Assembly (NCBI GenBank): GCA_005801425.1
Contig: SYDY01000065.1
Location: forward strand, 1 to 15,497
From: Bdellovibrionales bacterium
GTDB taxonomy: Bacteria; Myxococcota; XYA12-FULL-58-9; SYDY01
Reading direction: 5' to 3'
DNA: 15,497 nt
Shown: in pieces, positions 6,723 to 14,089 of the stretch
Position numbering within the stretch: the stretch's first letter is position 1
Layout: each line of letters starts with the position of its first letter
Notes under the pieces: model-generated
The model's input: only the letters and a program-made list of their open reading frames with translations
Database searches by the model: none
What the model was told of the DNA's origin: nothing
Translations under genes and position numbers: made by a program

Positions 6723-7322
6723 ATGGCGACTATTCTACCTGGTGGAACTGTGAAACCTCCTACTGGCAATGGGGTAGGCCCTGCCACAGCGAGTAGCACG
6801 TCGAAGACTTCACTAACGACTACCCATGACGCGAACGTGTATCAGGGCCGCCCTGTTGGAATTCCTGATCCAAAGAAACCTGAATCTGCGATATTAAGCC
6901 CTACGGCCCCTGCACAGATACAGAAGGCGACGCTTAATGAGGTTCATCATCTTGAAAGCGAAGGAGAACTGCAAGCAGAAGAGGCTTTCGCTGAAAAAAT
7001 TCACGAAGAATTCATGAAGCATCCTGTGACCAAAGCCGAACTTTCAATGCTTGAGGAGAGCCCACGTTCTGCACCCAAAAGTAATAAGAAAACACCTGCA
7101 GACGAACGTGCAGATCGAATTGCGGAATTTATGGACAAAATTTTCGGTACCATAGAAATAGATGAAGCAATGCTCAAAAAAGCAATTACTGATGCGTGCA
7201 ATCTGCATGGTGAAGTGCAGGCTGATGTTGCCGATAGGTATGTGGAGATACTTTTCGATAAAAGTATGGAATCATATAAAAACGCGCGTAAATATGACAC
7301 AGATCCTTCCTCGTCCCATTGA
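6723..7322 (+). CDS. Hypothetical protein, disordered N-terminus and helical C-terminus
   Basis: A 199-aa protein I do not recognise. Residues 1-70 are rich in Thr, Ser, Pro and Gly and look disordered. Residues 70-112 are acidic and helical (EVHHLESEGELQAEEAFAEK). A short basic Ser/Lys/Pro linker follows (113-127). Residues 127-188 look like a helical bundle (DERADRIAEFMDKIFGTIEI, then helices to about residue 188). There is no hydrophobic signal or membrane segment. A Ser/Thr/Pro-rich N-terminus without hydrophobic core is compatible with a type III secretion substrate or a linker-bearing regulatory protein, but that is speculation. It is divergent from the pafBC-like pair and its start codon abuts an inverted repeat, suggesting regulated expression. 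The ribulose-phosphate epimerase gene begins 22 bp downstream. Confidence 0.72.
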   Translation: MATILPGGTVKPPTGNGVGPATASSTSKTSLTTTHDANVYQGRPVGIPDPKKPESAILSPTAPAQIQKATLNEVHHLESEGELQAEEAFAEKIHEEFMKHPVTKAELSMLEESPRSAPKSNKKTPADERADRIAEFMDKIFGTIEIDEAMLKKAITDACNLHGEVQADVADRYVEILFDKSMESYKNARKYDTDPSSSH

Positions 7323-7344
7323 TATGCATTAGTCTTATCCTGCC

Positions 7345-8010
7345 ATGAACCAGCCCAAAACATTGATCGCCCCGTCTATTCTAGCAGCCGATGCCAGTTG
7401 TTTTCGTGAAGAAATCAAGCGCGTGACCCAAGCAGGCGCCGACTGGATCCATATTGACGTCATGGATGGCGTTTTTGTGCCCAATTTGACGTTTGGTCCG
7501 CCGGTGATCAAACAACTGCGTCCGCATTCAAATCTTCCGTTTGATGTTCATTTGATGATCGAAAAGCCCGAATTGAGTATGGCGCAATATGCCGAGGCGG
7601 GCGCCGATATGATTACTGTTCATGTGGAGGCGAGTGTGCATTTGCATCGCACGTTGCAGGCCATTCGTGGCATGGGGAAAAAAGCGGGGGTGAGTATCAA
7701 TCCGTCGACTTCGGTGGAATCGATTCGGTATGTGCTTGGTGAAATCGATTTGGTGCTTGTGATGAGCGTCAATCCTGGTTTTGGCGGGCAAAGCTTTATT
7801 GCTGAGAGTTTGAATAAAATCGAACATCTGAGCGAGCTGCGAAGGCAACATCACCATGACTTTTTGATTGAAGTCGATGGCGGCGTGAACGCACAGACGG
7901 CCAAGGCATGTGTTGATGCAGGGGCGGATGTACTTGTGGCAGGCTCTGCAGTCTTTGGTGCGGTAGATTACGCAGAGGCTATGGCTTCGTTGCGCGCTCC
8001 TACGTTCTGA
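7345..8010 (+). CDS. rpe: Ribulose-phosphate 3-epimerase
   Basis: Interconverts D-ribulose 5-phosphate and D-xylulose 5-phosphate in the pentose phosphate pathway; cytosolic, metal-dependent TIM barrel. At 221 aa it is full length. Family motifs are intact: APSILAAD (9-16), [17 protein letters not shown] (36-52) with metal ligands His36 or nearby and Asp38, DVHLMIEKP (67-75) with the metal His, [14 protein letters not shown] (139-152) for phosphate binding, and VDGGVN (177-182) with the second catalytic Asp. The start at 7345 lacks an obvious ribosome binding site, but the N-terminus fits the family length. The last 43 bp overlap the 3' end of the asparagine synthetase gene on the other strand. 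Confidence 0.96.
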   Translation: MNQPKTLIAPSILAADASCFREEIKRVTQAGADWIHIDVMDGVFVPNLTFGPPVIKQLRPHSNLPFDVHLMIEKPELSMAQYAEAGADMITVHVEASVHLHRTLQAIRGMGKKAGVSINPSTSVESIRYVLGEIDLVLVMSVNPGFGGQSFIAESLNKIEHLSELRRQHHHDFLIEVDGGVNAQTAKACVDAGADVLVAGSAVFGAVDYAEAMASLRAPTF

Positions 8011-9902
8011 TATGCGGTTGTTCGCACGGGAACACCATGCATGGAAATATTTTCCATGACGGTTGCGTGGGTTTGTTCTTGGGTGTGTCCTAGTCCGAAT
8101 AATCTCCCAAACACTTCGATGGTGGCAAGGCGGCCTACGAAGGTGCGATCTACATAATTTAAAAGATATTGTTCTCCTGCGGTGGTCAAAGAGAACAGAT
8201 TGCCCACAAAGCCATTTTTCAGAAAACCAGGTTTGATGCGAAAACAATCATAACCGTGCACGGGAAATCCGTTTTTTACACGCAGGGCCACAGATTTAGG
8301 AAGAAGCTTACGTGCATTGTCGCGCACCACCGCTTTGTCCATGATAAATGGATGTTTGCGATCAAAAAACCGCCAGGTGAAGGCATTCTTAAAACGCATA
8401 GGAAGATTGATCGCAAAACGGACCAATTCTTCATCTAAAAAAGGAAAGCGACTTTCGATGCTTGCGATCATGCCCATGCGATCATTGCGGGCGAGCAGGC
8501 TTAAAAGCCCTTCGCGCAATTGTTGTATGGATGAATACTGCGCTTCGCGCTTGGACGCGGGTAGAAAATCATAGACTGCACATCCCGCATTGCGCATGGT
8601 TTGTCTTTCGTAATTTTGTATCAACATTTCAAGATGATTGGCTGCGGTTGGGCTATGTTCGGGAAATAAAAAAGGATACAGCGTTGGGGATAAATCATAA
8701 ACCGATTTTAATGCATTGAATGGCGCACGTCCCAAAGGCCGAAGCATGTTCGATACATCGCGTGGATAGCCGATAAACAATTCATCAGCGCCTTCCCCGG
8801 TCAGAACGGGTTTGATACCTATAGTTCGCGCCAATTGGGCAAGTTTGGCCATGGGCATACTGCTGGGATGGCGGGTGACGGGTGTTTCAAGATGCCACGT
8901 GCAGGCTGTCAAATGCGTGATCAATTCGTCGGGTGCAAATAAACTTTCATGCAGCGTATGATGCAGATGTTCAGCCACATGGCGTGCGCTTTTCGTTTCA
9001 GACAAAGGTCCCACGACGTTGGATGTGAGCATGTGAATCGATGGTGATAACGCGTTTGCGTGGGCTGCAATGAGGCTCGAATCAAGTCCTCCACTGAGAA
9101 ATACGCCCATGGGAACGTCGCTCATGAGCATGCTTTTTGTGCTTGCGCGCATGAGTTCGTGAAATCGTTGCGCGATGTTTTGTGGTGATTCACGATCGAG
9201 CTCACGAAAATAGGATCCGTCGATGTCATCTGTAAAAGTATAGAATGGATTGATTTTTGGTTGTGTATCAGTTCGAAAAGTAAGGATGGTTCCCGCTGCG
9301 ACCCGTTCGACGCCTAAAAATAAAGTATGGGATGTGTACTGATCTGTGAGGCCTGAGACCGCAAACGCGGCGCGTACGGGATCGATTGTAAGAGGCACCG
9401 CGCTGTGTATTGCCTTCATCTCCGAAGCAAACAGCACCATTCCGTTATGTTGGCACCAAAACAGCGGTTTGATCCCATAACGATCGCGCACCAAGTGAAG
9501 GGTTTCGGTGTGCCCGTTCCAGTAGGCGAATGCAAACATGCCGCGCAGACGTTTGGCGGTGATTTCTACGCCCCAATGGATTAGGGCGTAAAAAAGGACT
9601 TCTGTATCTGATGTCGATCGAAACACCACGCCTTGGGTTTCAAGCTGCGTGCGAAGTTCCAAATAGTTGTAAATTTCACCATTGAAAGAGAGTGCGTGTG
9701 AGTCATGGACCATGGGTTGGTGGCCGGCTGAGGAAAGATCCATAATGCTCAGTCGTGTGTGGCCAAGAGCGCAGTGTTTTTCTCCCCAAACGCCTTGGGA
9801 ATCGGGGCCTCGGTGCTTTAGTTCCCTAATCATCCGACTGGTTTTACTTCGCAATGCATCGATGTCTGTACCAGGCGCGTAGATCCCAGCAATACCACAC
9901 AT
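7968..9902 (-). CDS. asnB: Asparagine synthetase, glutamine-hydrolysing (AsnB type)
   Basis: Converts aspartate, ATP and glutamine to asparagine through an aspartyl-AMP intermediate; cytosolic. Residues 1-210 are the class II glutamine amidotransferase domain with nucleophile Cys2 (MCGIAGIY), RGPDSQG (31-37) and SFNGEIYNY (72-80). The synthetase domain carries the pyrophosphate loop SGGLDSS (270-276) and [12 protein letters not shown] (369-380). At 644 aa it is at the longer end of the family, matching the many long AsnB-like proteins, some of which amidate other substrates in polysaccharide or natural-product clusters. No such cluster is visible here. The start at 9902 is preceded by AGGAAG 6 nt upstream. 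The 3' end overlaps rpe antisense by 43 bp. Confidence 0.93.
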   Translation of the reverse strand: MCGIAGIYAPGTDIDALRSKTSRMIRELKHRGPDSQGVWGEKHCALGHTRLSIMDLSSAGHQPMVHDSHALSFNGEIYNYLELRTQLETQGVVFRSTSDTEVLFYALIHWGVEITAKRLRGMFAFAYWNGHTETLHLVRDRYGIKPLFWCQHNGMVLFASEMKAIHSAVPLTIDPVRAAFAVSGLTDQYTSHTLFLGVERVAAGTILTFRTDTQPKINPFYTFTDDIDGSYFRELDRESPQNIAQRFHELMRASTKSMLMSDVPMGVFLSGGLDSSLIAAHANALSPSIHMLTSNVVGPLSETKSARHVAEHLHHTLHESLFAPDELITHLTACTWHLETPVTRHPSSMPMAKLAQLARTIGIKPVLTGEGADELFIGYPRDVSNMLRPLGRAPFNALKSVYDLSPTLYPFLFPEHSPTAANHLEMLIQNYERQTMRNAGCAVYDFLPASKREAQYSSIQQLREGLLSLLARNDRMGMIASIESRFPFLDEELVRFAINLPMRFKNAFTWRFFDRKHPFIMDKAVVRDNARKLLPKSVALRVKNGFPVHGYDCFRIKPGFLKNGFVGNLFSLTTAGEQYLLNYVDRTFVGRLATIEVFGRLFGLGHTQEQTHATVMENISMHGVPVRTTAYQNVGARNEAIASA

Positions 9903-9970
9903 GAAAGCTTCCTAATATGGAAAATTGTGTGCGCGCAAACTATTTACAAACGGTTGTCTCGGGCGTTCCC

Positions 9971-10000
9971 TTGACACCCCTGGGGCCCCCACTTAAGTAT
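9971..10000 (+). promoter_or_regulatory. Putative sigma70 promoter of etfBA
   Basis: A perfect -35 TTGACA at 9971-9976 is followed 16-18 nt later by TTAAGTAT (9993-10000), a weak -10. The spacer holds the GC-rich palindromic stretch CCCCTGGGGCCCCC (9977-9990). The site is about 45 nt upstream of the etfB start. A dyad between the -35 and -10 is where repressors or MerR-type activators often bind, so the promoter may be regulated. Confidence 0.5.
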
Positions 10001-10044
10001 CGCTTCGGACACGCATTGCATTGTTGTCCAAGGGAGCTTGTGCC

Positions 10045-10845
10045 GTGAAGATACTCGTCATCGTCAAGCGCGTCGAAGATCCTGAGATCAAAATCAAGCT
10101 TAAGGCTGATGGATCGGGCATTGAGACAGAGCAAATGAAATATGTGGTGTGCCCGTTCCACGAAATTGCTGTGGAAGAAGCCTTGCGGGTGCGTGATGCA
10201 TCCGGCGGTGAAAATGAAGTGGTCGCGCTGTGTGTGGGCCCTGAAGATGCGACCCAGCAGTTGCGTACTGCCTTGGCCATGGGCGCCGATCGCGCCATTC
10301 ATGTGGTGGCTGCAACCTCTGCACTTGATCCCACGCTTGAAGCGATTGCGTGCGAAAAAGTGATCCGTGAAGAAAGTCCGGAAATTGTTATTTTAGGCAA
10401 GCAGGCCATCGACGACGATCTTGGTGTGCTTGGTGGTATGTTGGCTGAACGTTTGGGTATGAGCCAAGGGACGTTTGCATCCAAAGAAATCAGTCTTGAT
10501 TCGGATGAAGAAAAGAGCAAAATCCCGGCGCTCAAAATTGAAGGCGGTCGCTTGACCGTTGTGCGCGAAGTGGATGGTGGTATCGAAACATTGAGCTTGT
10601 CGTTGCCTGCACTGGTCACCACAGAGCTTCGATTAAACATGCCGCGCTACGCTTCGTTGCCAGGTATCATGAAAGCCAAGAAAAAAGAGATCCGTACCAT
10701 ACAGCTTAGCGATGCAATCGGTGATGCAACCATGCAGCTTAAAGTGATCAAGCTTGAAGCGCCACCGAAGCGTCAAGCGGGGATGATTGTTCCCGACGTG
10801 GCCACATTGGTGAGCAAATTGCGCAACGAAGCAAAGGTGATTTGA
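10045..10845 (+). CDS. etfB: Electron transfer flavoprotein, beta subunit
   Basis: Beta subunit of the ETF heterodimer, which binds AMP and supports FAD in passing electrons from acyl-CoA and other flavin dehydrogenases to ETF:quinone oxidoreductase. The start is the GTG at 10045, giving the family-standard MKILVIVKRV N-terminus, with AGGGAG 8 nt upstream; a TTG at 10021 would add eight residues with no family match. The protein is 266 aa. Visible: CPFHEIAVEEALR (about residues 35-47), the AMP-binding-region stretch ILGKQAIDDDLGVLGGMLAE (about 118-137), VVREVDGGIETLSLSLPALVT (about 171-191) and the ETF-beta signature PRYASLPGIMKAKKK (about 199-213). etfA follows after 1 bp. Confidence 0.96.
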   Translation: MKILVIVKRVEDPEIKIKLKADGSGIETEQMKYVVCPFHEIAVEEALRVRDASGGENEVVALCVGPEDATQQLRTALAMGADRAIHVVAATSALDPTLEAIACEKVIREESPEIVILGKQAIDDDLGVLGGMLAERLGMSQGTFASKEISLDSDEEKSKIPALKIEGGRLTVVREVDGGIETLSLSLPALVTTELRLNMPRYASLPGIMKAKKKEIRTIQLSDAIGDATMQLKVIKLEAPPKRQAGMIVPDVATLVSKLRNEAKVI

Positions 10846-10846
10846 C

Positions 10847-11806
10847 ATGTCTAATGTATTGCTGATCGCAGAGCATGATGCAGGGGTTGTTAAGAAAACA
10901 AGTCTCAAAGCGCTCACTGCGGCCAAGGTGATTGCTACCAAGCAGGGCGGCAACGTGACGGTGCTTGTTTACGGTGCAGGGGCACCCGCGGCTGCCGAAA
11001 TCTTGAAAACATTTGGCGTCAGTACGGTATATACGGTGCAGGGCGAGGTGTTTGATCATCCTGTTGCCGAAGCACTCCTTGCTGCAACGATTGAAGCGCA
11101 AAAAGCTTCAGGTGCAACGTTTGTATTGGCAGCGTCGTCATCGACATCCAAAGACTTTTTACCACGAGTGGCCGCACGCCTTAATGCAGGCATGGCAAGC
11201 GATGTGATGGCGATCATTGATGCCAAAACATTCAAGCGTCCCATGTGGGCAGGTAATATTACCGCAACGGTTGAATTGACCACGGCGCTCAAAGTCGCGA
11301 CAGTGCGTGCGACTGAATTTGAAACCGCGTCGGAAGGCGGCGGTACAGGCACCGTGCAGGCTCTCAGTGTCCCTATCGATTCGGGGAGCTTGAAGAGCCG
11401 CTTTGTAAAGCGCGTCGAAGTGAAAAGTACCAGACCGGATGTCACCAGCGCAGCGCGTGTTGTGAGCGGTGGTCGTGGTGTTAAAAGCGCTGAAGGTTTT
11501 AAAATTATCGAAAATCTGGCGGATGCTCTCGGTGCGGGCGTGGGTGCCAGCCGTGCGGTATGCGATGCAGGTTGGGTACCCAACGATTTGCAAATTGGTC
11601 AAACCGGTAAAGTGGTTGCGCCTGATTTGTATATTGCCGTGGGTATCAGCGGCGCCATTCAGCATATTGCAGGGATGAAGGGTTCCAAAGTGATCGTGGC
11701 CATCAACAAAGATCCCGAAGCCCCAATTTTCCAAGTGGCGGATTACGGTCTTGTGGCTGATTTATTTGTCGCAGTGCCGCAGTTTATCGAAGCGATCCGT
11801 TCGTAA
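10847..11806 (+). CDS. etfA: Electron transfer flavoprotein, alpha subunit
   Basis: Alpha subunit of ETF, which holds the FAD. It is 319 aa, normal for the family. The N-terminal domain (1-190) pairs with EtfB. The C-terminal FAD domain shows VVSGGRGVKS (about 204-213), GASRAVCDAGWVPNDLQIGQ (about 229-248), GKVVAPDLYIAVGISGAIQH (about 251-270) and INKDPEAPIFQVADYGLVAD (about 286-305), all classic EtfA blocks. A ribosome binding site AAAGGTG lies within the end of etfB, and TGA-C-ATG spacing predicts a coupled two-gene operon. The last 23 bp overlap the 3' end of the fatty-acid-hydroxylase-like gene on the opposite strand. Confidence 0.97.
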   Translation: MSNVLLIAEHDAGVVKKTSLKALTAAKVIATKQGGNVTVLVYGAGAPAAAEILKTFGVSTVYTVQGEVFDHPVAEALLAATIEAQKASGATFVLAASSSTSKDFLPRVAARLNAGMASDVMAIIDAKTFKRPMWAGNITATVELTTALKVATVRATEFETASEGGGTGTVQALSVPIDSGSLKSRFVKRVEVKSTRPDVTSAARVVSGGRGVKSAEGFKIIENLADALGAGVGASRAVCDAGWVPNDLQIGQTGKVVAPDLYIAVGISGAIQHIAGMKGSKVIVAINKDPEAPIFQVADYGLVADLFVAVPQFIEAIRS

Positions 11807-12344
11807 TTTCTTTTTTCTTACTTGTCGTCCGAAAAACACAATCCCAAAATCCTGTGGTGATCCCATAATCGCATTTGCCGGTGCCCGAATGGTGGCGTCG
11901 ATGACGCTGTGTTCTGCGCGAAAAGAATGGGATATGTTGTGGCACATGGGTCGCCATGTGGATCCATTCGTAACAGAGATATCCCAGCGAAAATCCCGAA
12001 ATGAGTGCGAAGCAATTGCTCGCGTCCTTTGTGGCGATCCAAGCGATGGTGGTAAACAGTGCCATGGTGGTCGCTGAAAATCGATATTCGAAGACCAGCT
12101 CGCTGACTTGAGTCGGATGGCGATGATGGTAGCGATGGTCATCGATATCCCATCGTGGATCTGGATGATGTCCTAAAAATCGATGGACGCAGTATTCGAC
12201 GAAAGTCCAGAGTACAAATCCTAATCCCCAGAGCCCCATTAATACTGCAGAAGTTCCATTGTGATTGTATGCAAAAACAAGGCTCCCCGCAGATAGCAGG
12301 CCAAAGAGAAGCGTTGGAAGCCAAAGCGTGCGGGTCGTGCTCAT
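11784..12344 (-). CDS. Fatty acid hydroxylase / sterol desaturase superfamily membrane protein
   Basis: A di-iron membrane oxygenase-type protein of about 186 aa. Two hydrophobic segments come first (LWLPTLLFGLLSAGSLVFAY and SAVLMGLWGLGFVLW), then the eight-histidine pattern in order: EYCVHRFLGHH, DHRYHHRHP, a further hydrophobic pair, HMATHVPQH and RHRRHH. This is the FA_hydroxylase arrangement of enzymes that hydroxylate or desaturate acyl chains or sterol-like lipids at the membrane; the substrate is unknown. The start is uncertain. An open frame runs up to an ATG at 12419 preceded by GAGAGAGAG, but that extension would be antisense to the tRNA-Val promoter, so I prefer 12344 (12356 is also possible). 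It is convergent with etfA and overlaps it by 23 bp. Confidence 0.85.
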   Translation of the reverse strand: MSTTRTLWLPTLLFGLLSAGSLVFAYNHNGTSAVLMGLWGLGFVLWTFVEYCVHRFLGHHPDPRWDIDDHRYHHRHPTQVSELVFEYRFSATTMALFTTIAWIATKDASNCFALISGFSLGYLCYEWIHMATHVPQHIPFFSRRTQRHRRHHSGTGKCDYGITTGFWDCVFRTTSKKKEITNGSLR

Positions 12345-12389
12345 CTTAGCCGACATACCCACGAATGTGCGTGTTGGGATGCTTTCCCC

Positions 12390-12417
12390 TTGACCTCGGA
12401 TGTGTGTGAGGTAAAAC
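12390..12417 (+). promoter_or_regulatory. sigma70 promoter of tRNA-Val
   Basis: TTGACC (12390-12395, five of six consensus bases) and TAAAAC (12412-12417, four of six) are separated by 16 nt. Transcription would begin about 12424, a few bases before the tRNA 5' end at 12431, as expected for a tRNA promoter. Confidence 0.65.
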
Positions 12418-12430
12418 ATGGCTCTCTCTC

Positions 12431-12505
12431 GGGCGCTTAACTCAGCGGTAGAGTGCCACCTTCACACGGTGGAAGTCAGAGGTTCAAGTCCTCTAGCGCC
12501 CACCA
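12431..12505 (+). tRNA. tRNA-Val (anticodon CAC)
   Basis: The cloverleaf folds by eye: acceptor GGGCGCT / AGCGCCC, D arm ACTC/GAGT, anticodon stem CCACC/GGTGG around loop TTCACAC with anticodon CAC (reads GUG), a 5-nt variable loop, T arm AGAGG/CCTCT with loop TTCAAGT, discriminator A and encoded CCA. All stems pair. A tyrosine recombinase gene lies 88 bp past the 3' end, so the tRNA is the likely attachment site of the element to its right. Its sequence is intact, so the insertion preserved it. Confidence 0.96.
12478..12505 (+). other. Putative att core at tRNA-Val 3' end
   Basis: Tyrosine recombinases of integrative elements commonly use the T arm and 3' end of a tRNA gene as attB and leave a direct repeat at the far end. 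The integrase position and orientation here fit that. The core extent is a guess covering the T arm, acceptor strand and CCA; the matching repeat would lie outside the window. Confidence 0.4.
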
Positions 12506-12571
12506 TAAAAACCTAACAAAATTAGATGCTTGAAGAATCCGGCCCATCCCCGTGAGCTGCGTTTTCCGTCG

Positions 12572-12595
12572 GGGAGTATCCTGAGGGAGTATCCT
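12572..12595. repeat. Short tandem direct repeat at integrase 3' end
   Basis: GGGAGTATCCT occurs twice with a 13-bp period (12572-12582 and 12585-12595), between the tRNA and the integrase stop codon, which the second copy overlaps. Paired direct repeats close to att cores can be integrase arm-binding or excisionase sites. A flanking TCCCCG...CGGGGA inverted repeat (12547-12575 region) lies next to it. Confidence 0.5.
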
Positions 12596-13811
12596 ACGAT
12601 CCCTTTTTTGACGGATCGGATTGCTTGACGAGGGTCTCCATCGCCCATGCTGCGGCTTGGCGATCTTTGGATCCAACGGTTGCATAAATGCCTTGGGCTT
12701 TTTCCGTGCGCCATCCTGCAACTGCACGGCGTACCATTTGTTCCACACCAGCCTCGCGTAAAAGATCTTCAAAAGTTCGACGCAAAGAGTGGGGCGAAAT
12801 TCGTTGAAGCCCCGCATCTTCACACACGATGGCAATGGCCTTAAGCAACGTGGACTTGGCCCGAAACCATCGGATTTCTGTGGTTGCTCCCCGTGCTAAA
12901 GCGCCTTTGGATTGTGCTTCCACCGCAGGAAAAATCAGACCCGAGGGGCGCCCTGGATGCTGTGTGGCATCGAGCCATGTTTTTTGCTGCGCGATGAGCT
13001 CAATCAAAGGCTGAGGCATGGCAACACGCCGAGGGTCATCGGTCTTGGTTGATTTCACTTGGCCCCGCCATACCGAACGCTGGATATGGATTTCATGCTC
13101 TTTGATATCTTCAAAGCGCAACGCCAGGGCTTCGCCTGTTCGCATGCCCGTCCAAGCAATCAATAGCAAATGCCGCCGCACATCTTCTGGGACTCTCGTA
13201 TAATCTTCGAGACTGCATATCTCGATAAATTTGCTAAATTCTTTAGGCGTCAACGAACGTCCACGCACGCCGGTTGTTCGTTTTTCCGGCAAACTGGGCA
13301 CATCACGGGCTGTATTGCGCGGGATAAGGCCATCACGCACTGCACGCTCCATGATCAAGCGAAATGTCCGAAACCATGTGTTGATGGTTTGCGGTGCGTA
13401 CTTTTTCAAAAGCTCCATTTGCCATTGTTCTATCGCTTCGACATCCACTTGATCGATCCACCAATCCCCAAATTTAAGGTTCATGTGAGCCAATTCGAGC
13501 AAATAACGTGTTTGCGTAGACGGGGAGAGGCGGCGCAATGTTTTATGCTTCTTCATCCAACGCACGGCGAAGTCTCGAAATTTCATCCTTGAGTCGCACG
13601 GGATTGCAGTGAGTTCTTGTGTCTTCTTCGCCCGCAGCTGAAGTTGTAGACTCAGTGCTTCTTCCACTGTGCCTTCCAGCATGCATTCCTTTTTTCGTTT
13701 TTTGCCTGTTCGTTGGTCTACCCATTGCAGACGGATAAGAAACCGCCCAGGGCCGATCTTGCTGATCCCCTGATACTTCGTGCGTTGGCCCTTTGGGATG
13801 GCTCTGGGCAT
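12594..13811 (-). CDS. int: Tyrosine recombinase / site-specific integrase
   Basis: A 405-aa phage-type integrase that would recombine the element with the tRNA-Val site. N-terminal arm-binding region (about 1-70), then a SAM-like core-binding domain (FRDFAVRWMKKHK onward, about 78-170), then the catalytic domain. Catalytic residues: Arg224 (TGMRTGEAL), a Lys in the VKSTKTDDPRR beta-hairpin (about 253-263), His341 and Arg344 (PHSLRRTF), Trp367 in the His/Trp position (AGWRTEK) and nucleophile Tyr376 (GIYATV). All are present, so it looks active. The ATG at 13811 has a strong GGAGGA ribosome binding site 6 nt upstream; the open frame extends to 13874. Its start lies inside the upstream HTH gene in a different frame. 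Confidence 0.94.
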   Translation of the reverse strand: MPRAIPKGQRTKYQGISKIGPGRFLIRLQWVDQRTGKKRKKECMLEGTVEEALSLQLQLRAKKTQELTAIPCDSRMKFRDFAVRWMKKHKTLRRLSPSTQTRYLLELAHMNLKFGDWWIDQVDVEAIEQWQMELLKKYAPQTINTWFRTFRLIMERAVRDGLIPRNTARDVPSLPEKRTTGVRGRSLTPKEFSKFIEICSLEDYTRVPEDVRRHLLLIAWTGMRTGEALALRFEDIKEHEIHIQRSVWRGQVKSTKTDDPRRVAMPQPLIELIAQQKTWLDATQHPGRPSGLIFPAVEAQSKGALARGATTEIRWFRAKSTLLKAIAIVCEDAGLQRISPHSLRRTFEDLLREAGVEQMVRRAVAGWRTEKAQGIYATVGSKDRQAAAWAMETLVKQSDPSKKGS

Positions 13812-14064
13812 GACGTTCCTCCACATCTTTTTGGCTATTTTCAACCGATTTTTCTTCTGCTGAAATACGAACACACCGATCCAATTGGGTTCGGCTGATC
13901 CGTGTTAAGCTTCCAACAGAACCATTTGGGATTATTTTTCGTTCACGGATCAGTTTGTAGATCAAAGAGGTTGTAACGCTTAAGTATGTAGCTGCCTGCT
14001 TCGCGTTGAACCAATGCAAGTGCCACAATGGTATTTCTTGTTTTGTGTTTTCCTCATCACTCAT
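13543..14064 (-). CDS. HTH_17/excisionase-like DNA-binding protein
   Basis: The N-terminus carries a MerR-like HTH of the excisionase/HTH_17 type: WFNAKQAATYLSVTTSLIYK (about residues 18-37), then LIRERKIIPNGSVGSLTRIS (38-57) and RTQLDRCVR. Such proteins direct excision or regulate the neighbouring integrase. The start at 14064 has AAGGA 7 nt upstream. The frame runs 173 aa to 13543, so about 269 bp overlap the integrase gene in another frame. Only the first 80 or so residues look like real protein; the rest is low-complexity, Arg/Ser/Thr-rich and may be a translated shadow of the integrase N-terminus. The true protein may be the whole frame, or the family's usual short form with a lost stop. 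Confidence 0.75.
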   Translation of the reverse strand: MSDEENTKQEIPLWHLHWFNAKQAATYLSVTTSLIYKLIRERKIIPNGSVGSLTRISRTQLDRCVRISAEEKSVENSQKDVEERHAQSHPKGPTHEVSGDQQDRPWAVSYPSAMGRPTNRQKTKKGMHAGRHSGRSTESTTSAAGEEDTRTHCNPVRLKDEISRLRRALDEEA

Positions 14065-14089
14065 TGATTCATCCTTGTGCCGAAAAAGT

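Noticed and set aside
7528-8247. 239-aa minus-strand frame across rpe and the asnB end
   Set aside because: Antisense shadow of rpe, which has all family motifs.
12345-12419. N-terminal extension of the hydroxylase gene to the ATG at 12419
   Set aside because: A GAGAG ribosome binding site is present, but the extension is antisense to the tRNA-Val promoter and precedes the first membrane segment by an unneeded 25 residues. Not fully excluded.
12476-12835. Minus-strand frame reading through the tRNA and integrase end
   Set aside because: It crosses the tRNA gene and is out of frame with the integrase; no support.
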